The notes under the pieces are model-generated. The model ran no database searches. It worked only from the letters and a program-made list of their open reading frames with translations, and was not told the origin of the DNA. The translations under genes and the position numbers were made by a program. From Pseudomonadota bacterium (GTDB lineage: Bacteria; Myxococcota_A; Polyangia; Fen-1088), in contig JAEXQJ010000338.1 of the NCBI GenBank assembly GCA_023438785.1, forward strand, positions 1 through 5,935: 5,935 bases of DNA, written 5' to 3'. Of this stretch, positions 1-5,859 are shown in pieces (position 1 is the first letter of the stretch; every line of letters starts with the position of its first letter).

Positions 1-240
1 AAGCCTTGGGGGGACGGGTTTTGCCGGCGCAGAACCCGATCCCAAGCCTTGGGGGGATAGGTCTTCGCGCGCGAAACGTGATCCCAAGCCTTGGGGGCCA
101 GGTTCTGCCGGTGCAGAACGTGATCCCAAGCCTTGGGGGGACAGGTCTTGCCGGTGCAGAACGTGATCCCAAGCCTTCGGGGACAGGTTTCACTGGCGCA
201 GAACCCGATCTCAAGCCTCCGGGGACACGTTTTGTCCGCG
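1..240. repeat. Tandem repeat, 42-43 bp units, about 5.5 copies, with internal palindromes
   Basis: Units start with AAGCCTT or AAGCCTC at 1, 44, 86, 128, 171 and 213, giving lengths of 43, 42, 42, 43 and 42 bp, and a last degenerate copy fading out by about 240. The array runs off the left edge. Units 1-4 are most alike; units 5 and 6 diverge. Two dyads recur. One spans each unit junction (CCCAAG-C-CTTGGG). The other lies mid-unit and is perfect in unit 3 (GTTCTGC-CGGT-GCAGAAC, 102-119). There are no unique spacers, so this is not a CRISPR array. The single-base length differences shift the reading frame between copies, so it is unlikely to encode a repeat protein. Function is unknown. Confidence 0.9.
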
Positions 241-430
241 TCCGGGCCCCTCTGACGCGCGTTACATGGACGCGCACCGCGTCTCGCCTCGGTCATGGCG
301 CGCCTCAACTCGCCGTGGAGGTCGGCCAACGGCTCGCGTCCAGTCACATGAGGGTGACCACGCCGCACGCGGTGGCTCGGGCGCCGGCGGCTGGCCGGGC
401 GGCGTGTTCGTCCCGAAGTCGCCCGCGCGC
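241..430. other. Non-coding stretch between repeat array and the frameshifted ORF
   Basis: This is GC-rich sequence with overlapping open frames on both strands. None shows a convincing codon pattern, a ribosome-binding site or recognisable protein sequence. It lies downstream of the minus-strand stop codon at 431-433, so it is probably the 3' flank of that gene-like stretch. Nothing further is supported here. Confidence 0.4.
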
Positions 431-760
431 TTAGCTCGCCGGTCGCCGCCGAAAGACGGTCCACGAACCCTTCTGCACGGACACCTCCACCTGCCTCGCT
501 TGGCCTTGAAGAGGTCGAAGCCGCGCGGCAGGTCGCGGACGAAGTCGTAGTCGAAGAGGGGCAGGGGTTTCTCGGGGTTGAACCGCTGCGTACGGTGTTC
601 TACGACTCCGCCCGCGCGCCGCCTGGGGCATGGCCGCCACATACAGCGCGACGACCAGCTTGTGCGCGGCGAGAAGGCCTATCACCTTCCCCAAGGCCAC
701 CAGGGCGATGTCGTGGGCCGCATAGGGCGCCGTCCGCAGCAACGCTTGTGCTTGCGACCG
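431..760 (-). pseudogene. Unrecognised small gene with two compensating frameshifts
   Basis: The minus-strand codon pattern looks strongly coding but switches frame twice. From about 760 to 620 one frame reads residues such as HDIALVALGKVIGLLAAHKL and LVVALYVAAMPQA, with nearly all codons ending in G or C. From 606 to 499 the coding-like frame is another one, reading FNPEKPLPLFDYDFVRDLPR and GFDLFKAK; by hand count 32 of 36 codons end in G/C there, against 12 of 37 in the first frame. From about 495 to the TAA at 431-433 the first frame is again the good one (ARQVEVSVQKGSWTVFRR). A pair of opposite indels near 606-622 and 490-503 would explain this, and the first frame stays open throughout. 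The 5' limit is uncertain because it runs into the 3' end of the maturase gene, and no ATG is visible there. I do not recognise the family. Confidence 0.5.
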
Positions 761-1983
761 CTGCCGCACGGGCAGGGGGCGTTACGGCCAGCGCGGGCCT
801 GCGGTTGGCTGCCTGGCGGCATGATCTCGGCCGCCTCGTGCCCGGTCCGCAGGAGGTCGGCCATCCTCGCCATGGCCGGCGCCGTGTGGGCGAAGAAGAC
901 CTTGAGCCCAGCGCACAGCCAGGCCAGGCCGGGCTCGCCCGTGGTGCTGGCGAGAATGCGGTTTTTGGGGCACTCGCCGTGGCAGGTGAAGAGGAACTCG
1001 CAGGCGCGGCACTGGCCCGGCAAAAGGGCGGACTTGGCCCGGCCGAACGCGATCTGCTGGGGCGAGGCGATGAGCTCGGCCATCGGGGTCTCGAGAATGT
1101 TGCCGAGCAGGTGCTCGCGATCCACGTAGTGGTCGCACGAGTAGAGGTCGCCGGTGTGCTCCAGCGCCGTGCCCTCGCCGCACGCGGAACGGAACACGCA
1201 TAGCGAGGACTCGCCCCGGAGGTAGGCGGCGAGCACGCCGTCGAAGGTCTGCACGAAGACGCGCCCCACGTCGCGGCGGACCCACTCGTCGAAGATTGCG
1301 ATGAGAAAGCGGCCGTAGGTGGCGGCGTCGACCGATCTGTCGGTCGGACGGGGCGGATGATTGGTCAGCTCGACCACGGGGATGAACTGAAGGTAGCGGG
1401 CGCCGAGCTCGTCGCGGAAGAATCGATACACCTCGAGCGGCTGCGCCCCGTTGGCCGAGCTGACGGCGCACAGGACGTTGAACTCTACCCCTCGGCGCTG
1501 CATCAGGTGGGCGGCACGCAGCACGCGGTCGAAGACCGGGCGACCGGCTTGGTCGTGGCGAAACCGATCGTGCAGGTGGCGGGGCCCATCCAGGCTCAGG
1601 CCGACCAGGAAGCGGTTCTCGGCCAGGAAGTCGGCCCACTCCTCGTCGATCAGAATGCCGTTGGTCTGCAGGGTATTCTCGACGGTCATGCCGGGTCGCA
1701 GGTACTCGCGCTCGATGGCGACGGCCCGGCGAAAGAAGTCCAGGCCCATCAGGGTCGGCTCGCCGCCTTGCCAGGCAATGGTCACCCGCGGTACGCGGTG
1801 GGCACGGATGGTCTGGCGCAAGTAGCTTTCGAGGACATCGTCACTCATGCGGAAGGTGCTGCCCGGATAGAGCGCGGCCTTGCTCGAGTAGAAACAGTAG
1901 TCGCAGCGCAGGTTGCAGGCGGCCCCGGTGGGCTTGGCCATCACGTGGAAGGCACGCGGGCGATGGTGGCAGGCTTCGGTCAT
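682..1983 (-). CDS. Anaerobic sulfatase-maturating radical SAM/SPASM enzyme with C-terminal SEC-C motif
   Basis: Predicted to oxidise the active-site cysteine (or serine) of a type I sulfatase to formylglycine without oxygen, using S-adenosylmethionine and three 4Fe-4S clusters in the cytoplasm. The 433-residue product opens with the family-typical FHVMAKPTGAACNLRCDYC, which holds the radical SAM cysteines C23, C27 and C30. WQGGEPTLMGLDFF follows at 71-84. The SPASM region has the eight expected cysteines, C262, C268, C283, C325, C328, C334, C338 and C357, with spacing almost identical to the Clostridium perfringens enzyme. D284 (SCDHYV) matches its catalytic aspartate. Residues 400-416 add a SEC-C zinc motif (PCPCGSGRKHKRCC), not part of the core fold. 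The last 17 residues look unlike protein and may be a frameshifted tail. The ATG at 1983 fits the usual short N-terminus, but no clear ribosome-binding site precedes it. It is divergent from the sulfatase at 2442, its likely substrate. Confidence 0.93.
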   Translation of the reverse strand: MTEACHHRPRAFHVMAKPTGAACNLRCDYCFYSSKAALYPGSTFRMSDDVLESYLRQTIRAHRVPRVTIAWQGGEPTLMGLDFFRRAVAIEREYLRPGMTVENTLQTNGILIDEEWADFLAENRFLVGLSLDGPRHLHDRFRHDQAGRPVFDRVLRAAHLMQRRGVEFNVLCAVSSANGAQPLEVYRFFRDELGARYLQFIPVVELTNHPPRPTDRSVDAATYGRFLIAIFDEWVRRDVGRVFVQTFDGVLAAYLRGESSLCVFRSACGEGTALEHTGDLYSCDHYVDREHLLGNILETPMAELIASPQQIAFGRAKSALLPGQCRACEFLFTCHGECPKNRILASTTGEPGLAWLCAGLKVFFAHTAPAMARMADLLRTGHEAAEIMPPGSQPQARAGRNAPCPCGSGRKHKRCCGRRPMRPTTSPWWPWGR

Positions 1984-2053
1984 GGACGGGGCAGGCTCGG
2001 GTTGGGCAGAAGGACACGCCCCGCGCTTGGATGCGACTCGCTGTCCAGCCGTT

Positions 2054-2073
2054 CCCGCGAATGCTCGCGCGGG
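2054..2073 (-). terminator. Small hairpin after the DUF202 remnant
   Basis: The arms CCCGCG and CGCGGG form a 6 bp stem with an 8-base loop, starting five bases past the minus-strand TGA at 2078-2080. Position suggests a former terminator or spacer hairpin between the DUF202 gene and the maturase. There is no T-run, so termination is only a possibility. Confidence 0.25.
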
Positions 2074-2077
2074 CGCA

Positions 2078-2307
2078 TCAGCCCAGGATCGCTACCAGGC
2101 CGTAGATACCGATCGCCACCAACGCCAGGCTGACCCACTCGGACAGCGGCCAGCGGGGCGCATAGACGAAGTGGCCGTGGGCGATCTGCCGGAGCACGCG
2201 CCGGTGCTGGATGAGGGCCAGGGTGTCCGATCAGCGGCCAGCCGGCTGCGCTCGCTGGCCAACTCGGTGGCTGAGTTGACCTGGACTCGTCCTTGCGCAC
2301 CACTCAC
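2078..2307 (-). pseudogene. YidH/DUF202-family membrane protein remnant with internal deletion
   Basis: Two parts of a DUF202 protein, a small inner-membrane family of unknown function, lie in different frames. From a GTG at 2307 down to about 2224 the frame reads VSGAQGRVQV then NSATELASERSRLAADRT, matching the family's N-terminal signature (ELA.ERT.LA..RT). From 2224 to the TGA at 2078-2080 another frame reads TLALIQHRRVLRQIAHGHFV, YAPRWPLSEW and the final hydrophobic segment VSLALVAIGIYGLVAILG, the typical C-terminal end. The second frame is blocked by TGA at 2231-2233. The middle, which normally holds the first two membrane segments (roughly 50-60 residues from family knowledge), is missing. 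The join, near 2224, also changes frame. Codons of both parts end mostly in G or C, so the loss looks recent. It lies in the same direction as the maturase, 94 bp upstream. Confidence 0.7.
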
Positions 2308-2378
2308 TCCCCCAGACCAGAATGCGATCCGCTCGGCGGATCGGCCACTCGTCGCGTCCCGCCAGGTCCGCCGCGCGC

Positions 2379-2406
2379 TTGACAGCCTGCTGTGCAGCTC
2401 CATCTT
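2379..2406 (+). promoter_or_regulatory. Putative sigma70-type promoter for the sulfatase
   Basis: A perfect TTGACA -35 element at 2379-2384 is followed after 16 bases by CATCTT at 2401-2406, a weak -10 with three of six consensus bases. Transcription would start near 2413, leaving a leader of about 30 bases before the sulfatase start at 2442. The spacer holds a small imperfect dyad (CTGC-TGT-GCAG, 2387-2397) that could be an operator, which is speculative. Confidence 0.4.
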
Positions 2407-2429
2407 GCGCTACGCGATCAGCGCCGCAC

Positions 2430-2436
2430 GGAGGAG
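2430..2436 (+). promoter_or_regulatory. Ribosome-binding site deciding the sulfatase start
   Basis: GGAGGAG ends five bases before the ATG at 2442. This strong Shine-Dalgarno sequence, together with the family-typical N-terminus KPNILVLWGDD, selects this start over an open frame reaching back to 2322. Confidence 0.85.
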
Positions 2437-2441
2437 CCCAT

Positions 2442-3917
2442 ATGCCGGACGCCAAGCCCAACATCCTCGTTCTGTGGGGAGACGACATCGGGACCTGGAA
2501 TATCAGCTTCAATAACCGCGGCATGATGGGCTACCGCACGCCCAACATCGATCGCATCGCCCACGAGGGCCTTGCGTTCACCGACTACTACGGGCAACAG
2601 AGCTGTACGGCCGGACGCGCGGCGTTCATCACCGGCCAGAACCCGGTGCGCACCGGGCTGACCAAGGTCGGAATGCCCGGCGCCGATCTGGGGCTGCGCC
2701 CCGAGGACCCCACCATCGCCGAGCTGCTCAAACCTCTCGGTTACATCACCGGGCAGTTCGGCAAAAACCACCTCGGTGACAAGGACGAGTTCCTGCCCAC
2801 CAATCACGGCTTCGACGAGTTCTTCGGGAACCTCTACCACCTCAACGCCGAGGAGGAGCCCGAGAACCCCGACTATCCCAAGGACCCCGCCTTCCGCGAG
2901 AAGTACGGCCCGCGCGGCGTGATCCACAGCCTGGCAGGCGGGAAGATCGACGACACGGGCCCCCTCGACCGCAAGCGTATGGAGACCATCGACGAGGAGA
3001 TCACCGAGCGTACCCTGCGCTTCATCGAGGCTGCGCATCAGGCGGGCAAGCCGTTCTTCGTGTGGTGGAACTCCACCCACATGCATTTTCGTACCCACGT
3101 CAGCGACAAGGCGCGCGGCTGCAGTGGCCAGGGTGATTACAACGATGCCATGGTCGAGCACGACGGGCTGGTCGGCCGGCTGCTCGACAAGCTCGATGCC
3201 CTGGGTATTGCGCAAAACACCATCGTCATTTACTCGACCGACAACGGGCCGCACTACAACACCTTCCCCGACGCGGGCATCACGCCCTTCCGCAGCGAGA
3301 AGAACACCAACTGGGAGGGCGCCTTTAGGGTGCCGTGCTTCGCCCGCTGGCCCGGTCACTTTCCGGCCGGAACCATGCTCAATGATATCGTTGCCCACCA
3401 GGACTGGCTGCCGACCCTGCTGCGTGCCGCGGGTGAGAGCGACTTGGTCAACAAGGTACGCGCGGGCTACCGGGCGGGAGGCAAGAGCTTCACGGTGCAC
3501 CTCGACGGGTTCGACGTCCTGTCGTATCTGACCGGCCAGGACCGTCGTTCCCCGCGCAAGTCGTTTTTCTACGTCGACGATGACGGCCAGCTCGTGGCCT
3601 TACGCTACGAGGACTGGAAGATCGTGTTCATGGAGCAGAGGGCGAAGACCCTGGCGCTGTGGGCGGAACCGTTCGTTCCCCTGCGCGTGCCTAAAATCTT
3701 CAATCTGCGGCGTGATCCCTTCGAACGCGCCGACGAGAACTCGAACACCTACTGGGACTGGGTGCTCGACCACGCCTTCGTCCTCGTGCCCGCGCAGGGC
3801 TACGTCGCCGCGCAACTCGAATCGTTCAAGACCTTCCCGCCTCGGCAGAGGCCGGCCGCGTTCAACCTCGACCGCGTGCTCGAAGAGCTCAAGAACAGCC
3901 CGACCGCCTCGCGCTGA
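2442..3917 (+). CDS. Type I (formylglycine-dependent) sulfatase, probably cytoplasmic
   Basis: Hydrolyses a sulfate ester of unknown substrate. The 491-residue product is full length for the family, begins KPNILVLWGDDIG and has no signal peptide, so it probably acts in the cytoplasm on an imported or internal substrate. The signature CTAGR at 55-59 makes C55 the residue converted to formylglycine. Expected calcium ligands are D14 and D15 near the N-terminus and D267/N268 in STDNG. Other likely active-site residues are K108 and H110 (GKNHLG), H213 (STHMH) and K287 (RSEKNTNWEG). Conserved tracts such as HGFDEFFGNLYHLNAEEEPE at 122-141 and FNLRRDPFERADE at 420-432 place it in a well-conserved bacterial arylsulfatase-like subgroup. 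The start is set by GGAGGAG five bases upstream. It is divergent from the maturase that probably activates it. Nothing appears truncated or missing. The substrate cannot be read from the sequence. Confidence 0.95.
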   Translation: MPDAKPNILVLWGDDIGTWNISFNNRGMMGYRTPNIDRIAHEGLAFTDYYGQQSCTAGRAAFITGQNPVRTGLTKVGMPGADLGLRPEDPTIAELLKPLGYITGQFGKNHLGDKDEFLPTNHGFDEFFGNLYHLNAEEEPENPDYPKDPAFREKYGPRGVIHSLAGGKIDDTGPLDRKRMETIDEEITERTLRFIEAAHQAGKPFFVWWNSTHMHFRTHVSDKARGCSGQGDYNDAMVEHDGLVGRLLDKLDALGIAQNTIVIYSTDNGPHYNTFPDAGITPFRSEKNTNWEGAFRVPCFARWPGHFPAGTMLNDIVAHQDWLPTLLRAAGESDLVNKVRAGYRAGGKSFTVHLDGFDVLSYLTGQDRRSPRKSFFYVDDDGQLVALRYEDWKIVFMEQRAKTLALWAEPFVPLRVPKIFNLRRDPFERADENSNTYWDWVLDHAFVLVPAQGYVAAQLESFKTFPPRQRPAAFNLDRVLEELKNSPTASR

Positions 3918-3918
3918 T

Positions 3919-3957
3919 GCACGGGCGCACCCCGCCCCGGCTGCCGTGGGGCCGTGC
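3919..3957 (+). terminator. Possible hairpin terminator of the sulfatase gene
   Basis: GCACGG at 3919-3924 pairs exactly with CCGTGC at 3952-3957, and CCCC at 3930-3933 can pair with GGGG at 3948-3951 inside it. The structure begins two bases past the sulfatase stop. It has an internal bulge and no T-run, so a stop of transcription is plausible but not shown. Confidence 0.35.
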
Positions 3958-4204
3958 GCTGCGAATACTCGATCTGGGGCGAGACCGTGGCGTCTCTCGG
4001 ACCAGCCCGCCGGCAGGGTCGCGAGCTTTCGCCAATACACCATCCACCAGCTGGCCGCGATGGAAGTGGAACGCCAAACCCGCGATGGCCACCGCTATGG
4101 CGGCACACGAGTCCAGCTAAGAGTCGCGAAGCCGAAATAGGGCCAGGCTGCTCGGCCGACGCCGCGGTGACACCTTCGCGCCGCGCCGGTGTTTGTTCGG
4201 AAGC
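3958..4204. other. Gap with no assigned gene; possible short coding relic at 4017-4140
   Basis: No start with a ribosome-binding site or recognisable family is visible. On the plus strand, about 4017-4140 reads a protein-like tail (FRQYTIHQLAAMEVERQTRD, then GHRYGGTRVQLRVAKPK) ending at TAG 4138-4140, with a moderately coding-like third-position pattern. The opposite strand over the same bases is about as plausible, so neither is called. It may be a relic of a gene lost when the neighbouring regulator was truncated. Confidence 0.3.
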
Positions 4205-4702
4205 ATGCTCGAATTCCACGAACTGCGGCCGAAGCCCGAGCTGCGGCCGTGGGTGCAGAGCCTGTGGATGGTGCGCGGGTCGCCTGCGTTGGGGCCGACG
4301 AGCACGCGGGTGCTGCCCTTCGGCGGCGTGGACCTGGTGCTGGATCTGGGCGGGATGGCCGCCGAACCCGATGCTCCAAGCAGATCGGCCTTGGCGCTGG
4401 GCCCAAACCATGCCCCCTTTCACTTCGCGATCGCGCGGGATGCCTGCCTGCTGGGCGTGCGGTTTCGATACGGGGGCGCTCGGCAATTCCTCGAGACACC
4501 CATGGCGGAGCTGGCCCGTCGGGGCGCCGTTGCCAGCCCGCTGCGGTTGTTCGCGGACGCGGGGATTGGCCGTGCGCGAGTGACGTGCTTCATCCTTCCA
4601 CCATGGCCGAGCCCGTCCGCGGCGTATTGGACGGACCCGACACCCGCCTCGCTTCCCGGCACCCCTGAAATCGCGGCTGGGTCTCTGGCACCACCTCCCT
4701 AA
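4205..4702 (+). CDS. AraC-type regulator N-terminal sensor domain (DUF6597-like), no DNA-binding domain
   Basis: The 165-residue product starts at an ATG preceded by GGAAG. Residues 1-105 match the ligand-sensing N-terminal domain that DUF6597-type AraC regulators carry before their helix-turn-helix pair. Landmarks are FHELRPKPELRPWVQSLWMV, then RVLPFGGVDLVLDLGG, a LALGPNHAP segment, LLGVRFRYGGARQFL and a closing TPMAEL. Full-length relatives run to roughly 260-280 residues. Here the recognisable similarity ends near residue 120 and the rest is a proline-rich tail with no helix-turn-helix in any frame. Codons still end mostly in G/C to the stop, so the reading frame is not obviously damaged. 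It could be a truncated, inactive regulator or a stand-alone sensor domain acting on another regulator. It lies downstream of the sulfatase in the same direction, about 290 bp away. Confidence 0.7.
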   Translation: MLEFHELRPKPELRPWVQSLWMVRGSPALGPTSTRVLPFGGVDLVLDLGGMAAEPDAPSRSALALGPNHAPFHFAIARDACLLGVRFRYGGARQFLETPMAELARRGAVASPLRLFADAGIGRARVTCFILPPWPSPSAAYWTDPTPASLPGTPEIAAGSLAPPP

Positions 4703-4765
4703 CAGCACCGGGGACTCGAAGACCTCAGCCACAAATCGGCTGTCGGAGTGCGACGAAATTTCCGG

Positions 4766-4796
4766 TTGACGGTGGGTGGGCGAGCGGTCTTCTTAT
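4766..4796 (+). promoter_or_regulatory. Weak promoter candidate for the secreted PPC-like gene
   Basis: TTGACG at 4766-4771 resembles a -35 element. The best -10 candidate, TCTTAT at 4791-4796, is 19 bases away and matches four of six positions. It sits in the 185 bp gap before the start at 4888, where a promoter is expected, but the spacing is long and support is weak. Confidence 0.2.
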
Positions 4797-4876
4797 CGAC
4801 GGCTTTCGCCAGATCGCAGGCACAACGGCGACTGGAGCGGGAGATGGACTCCCGCCTTGGCGAGAGCGATCCAAAC

Positions 4877-4880
4877 GGAG
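4877..4880 (+). promoter_or_regulatory. Ribosome-binding site of the PPC-like gene
   Basis: GGAG lies seven bases before the ATG at 4888. It supports that start, which also places a complete signal peptide at the N-terminus. Confidence 0.65.
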
Positions 4881-4887
4881 CATTAAG

Positions 4888-5358
4888 ATGAACACGATCA
4901 AGACAGTGGCGCTCGGGCTTGCGACGTTGTTTATCCAGGCCGGGACAGTGTGGGCGGATCCGGCTGGCGCAGAGCCGCTCAACGACCAGATGCCGGCTTT
5001 TGGCCTCACGCCCGCCGTCGTCGCCTTCGAAAAATTCAGCGGAGAGCTTCAGTTCGGCTACGAAATCGGTAGCCCCAGTGATCACGACTATTTCGTCATC
5101 GCCTGCCCGACCACCGACTTTCGGTTACTGGCCGTGGCCATCACCCTCAATCACGCACAAGGCGACCTCGACATGAAGCTGTGGAAGTTGAACCAAAGTG
5201 GCAGCCCCACTCTGCTCGGCACTTCGCAGAGCACGACCAATCAGGAGGAGCTCTTCGTCTACGACGCCGGTCTGTCCACCGCCGTACTCGACGTCTACGG
5301 TTACCAAGGCGCGCAAGGGTCGTACGGCGTGGCCATCTACTGCCGTCCCCAGATGTGA
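4888..5358 (+). CDS. Small secreted protein with a PPC-like beta-sandwich domain
   Basis: The 156-residue product has a clear Sec signal peptide: MNTIK, a hydrophobic core (VALGLATLFIQAGT) and a VWA cleavage site after residue 23. No lipobox cysteine is present, so it should be released to the periplasm or outside. Residues 40-152 resemble the bacterial pre-peptidase C-terminal (PPC) beta-sandwich: an opening SDHDYFVIAC, the typical HAQGDLDMKLWKL at 89-101, TSQSTTNQEELFVYDAG at 112-128, and a closing VLDVYGYQGAQGSYGVAIYC. PPC domains normally hang off secreted proteases or other enzymes; here the domain stands alone. C73 and C152, the only mature cysteines, could form a disulfide joining the two ends of the sandwich. 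It probably binds or stabilises something rather than catalysing. The partner is unknown. It is followed by a strong hairpin, so it is likely transcribed alone. Confidence 0.8.
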   Translation: MNTIKTVALGLATLFIQAGTVWADPAGAEPLNDQMPAFGLTPAVVAFEKFSGELQFGYEIGSPSDHDYFVIACPTTDFRLLAVAITLNHAQGDLDMKLWKLNQSGSPTLLGTSQSTTNQEELFVYDAGLSTAVLDVYGYQGAQGSYGVAIYCRPQM

Positions 5359-5393
5359 CTGAGTAGTCTCGACGGGGCAGTCCAGAAAGCCGA

Positions 5394-5420
5394 GGGCCCG
5401 GAGTTGACGGCTTCGGGCCC
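5394..5420 (+). terminator. Strong hairpin, likely terminator of the PPC-like gene
   Basis: GGGCCCGGAG at 5394-5403 and CTTCGGGCCC at 5411-5420 form a 10 bp stem with one G-U pair and a seven-base loop, 35 bases after the stop codon. No T-run follows, so it may end transcription or protect the 3' end of the message. Confidence 0.45.
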
Positions 5421-5859
5421 GGGTAAGGTGCCACAGGATTGGTGGGCGCCCGCTGCCCCTGACCGCAGCCGTGCGCCGCTAGGGCACGCCCGAGTGAGAT
5501 GCCACAGAACCAGTGCGTCCCCGACTAGGTCTCTGGCCCCCCCGGCCGGCCCCCGGCCGCCGGGGCCTGGGTGCCCGCCCCGGGCCCGAAATGTAGCGCG
5601 CGGCGCGCGGATGCGAGTGGCAGCCAGCCCGGCCTGCGGTGTCTGCACCGACGCAAGTGTCAGCAAAGGACGCGGCTCAAGAGCGACGAGCACGCGAAGG
5701 ACTTGGCGCCGCCCATTTCGGGCCTGATGACCCGGGTCGATCTGGTGCACTGCCGTATCACGGTGGCAGGTGTGTACCGTTGCTTCGGCTCGTCTGACGC
5801 CACCGCCTGCTTTCGTGTTTCACGCGTCGGGCCTGCGATCCCACAGGATCGCGAACCGC
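5421..5859. other. Long stretch without an assignable gene, very GC-rich hairpins
   Basis: No open frame here has a ribosome-binding site with recognisable protein sequence. A bulged GC hairpin lies at 5548-5567 (GGCCCCCGGC, one spacer base, GCCGGGGCC). From 5727 (ATG) to about 5815 one plus-strand frame reads MTRVDLVHCRITVAGVYRCF and GSSDATACFRV with a fair coding pattern. It is in a different frame from the gene fragment at the right edge, so it may be that gene's frameshifted 5' part. Confidence 0.35.
5835..5852. promoter_or_regulatory. Perfect inverted repeat just before the last start codon
   Basis: GCGATCC at 5835-5841 and GGATCGC at 5846-5852 are exact inverted copies around a CACA loop, ending seven bases before the ATG at 5860. 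The right arm begins with part of the possible AGGA ribosome-binding site. It could be an operator or a translation-masking hairpin. If the true gene starts upstream, it is inside the coding region. Confidence 0.35.

Noticed and set aside
1..240. CRISPR array
   Set aside because: The whole unit repeats with no unique spacers, and copies diverge along their full length.
6..434. Plus-strand open frame over the tandem repeats giving a repetitive protein
   Set aside because: The apparent start is TTG without a ribosome-binding site, and 43 bp units shift the frame so the peptide repeat is not kept between copies.
1357..2133. Long plus-strand open frame opposite the maturase
   Set aside because: It is antisense to a well-recognised radical SAM enzyme and is expected as a shadow in high-GC DNA; no family features are seen.
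2309..2420. Minus-strand stretch reading AVKRAADLAGRDEWPIRRAD, possible end of another gene
   Set aside because: The codon pattern is only partly coding-like, no family is recognised and the region is better explained as the sulfatase promoter.
2322..2441. Forty-residue N-terminal extension of the sulfatase
   Set aside because: It is arginine-rich and not a signal peptide, it overlaps the TTGACA element, and a strong ribosome-binding site and family-typical start lie at 2430-2444.
2418..3500. 360-residue minus-strand open frame opposite the sulfatase
   Set aside because: It is the antisense shadow of the sulfatase, valine- and glycine-rich with no recognisable motif.
5404..5727. Plus-strand open frame of 107 residues after the PPC-like gene
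   Set aside because: Its TTG start lies in the loop of a strong hairpin, there is no ribosome-binding site, and the product is low-complexity and proline/arginine-rich.
5429..5849. Short repeated word CCACAGGAT (5431-5439 and 5841-5849) and similar TGCCACAG copies as mobile-element ends
   Set aside because: The words are too short, are not flanked by target duplications and surround no transposase.
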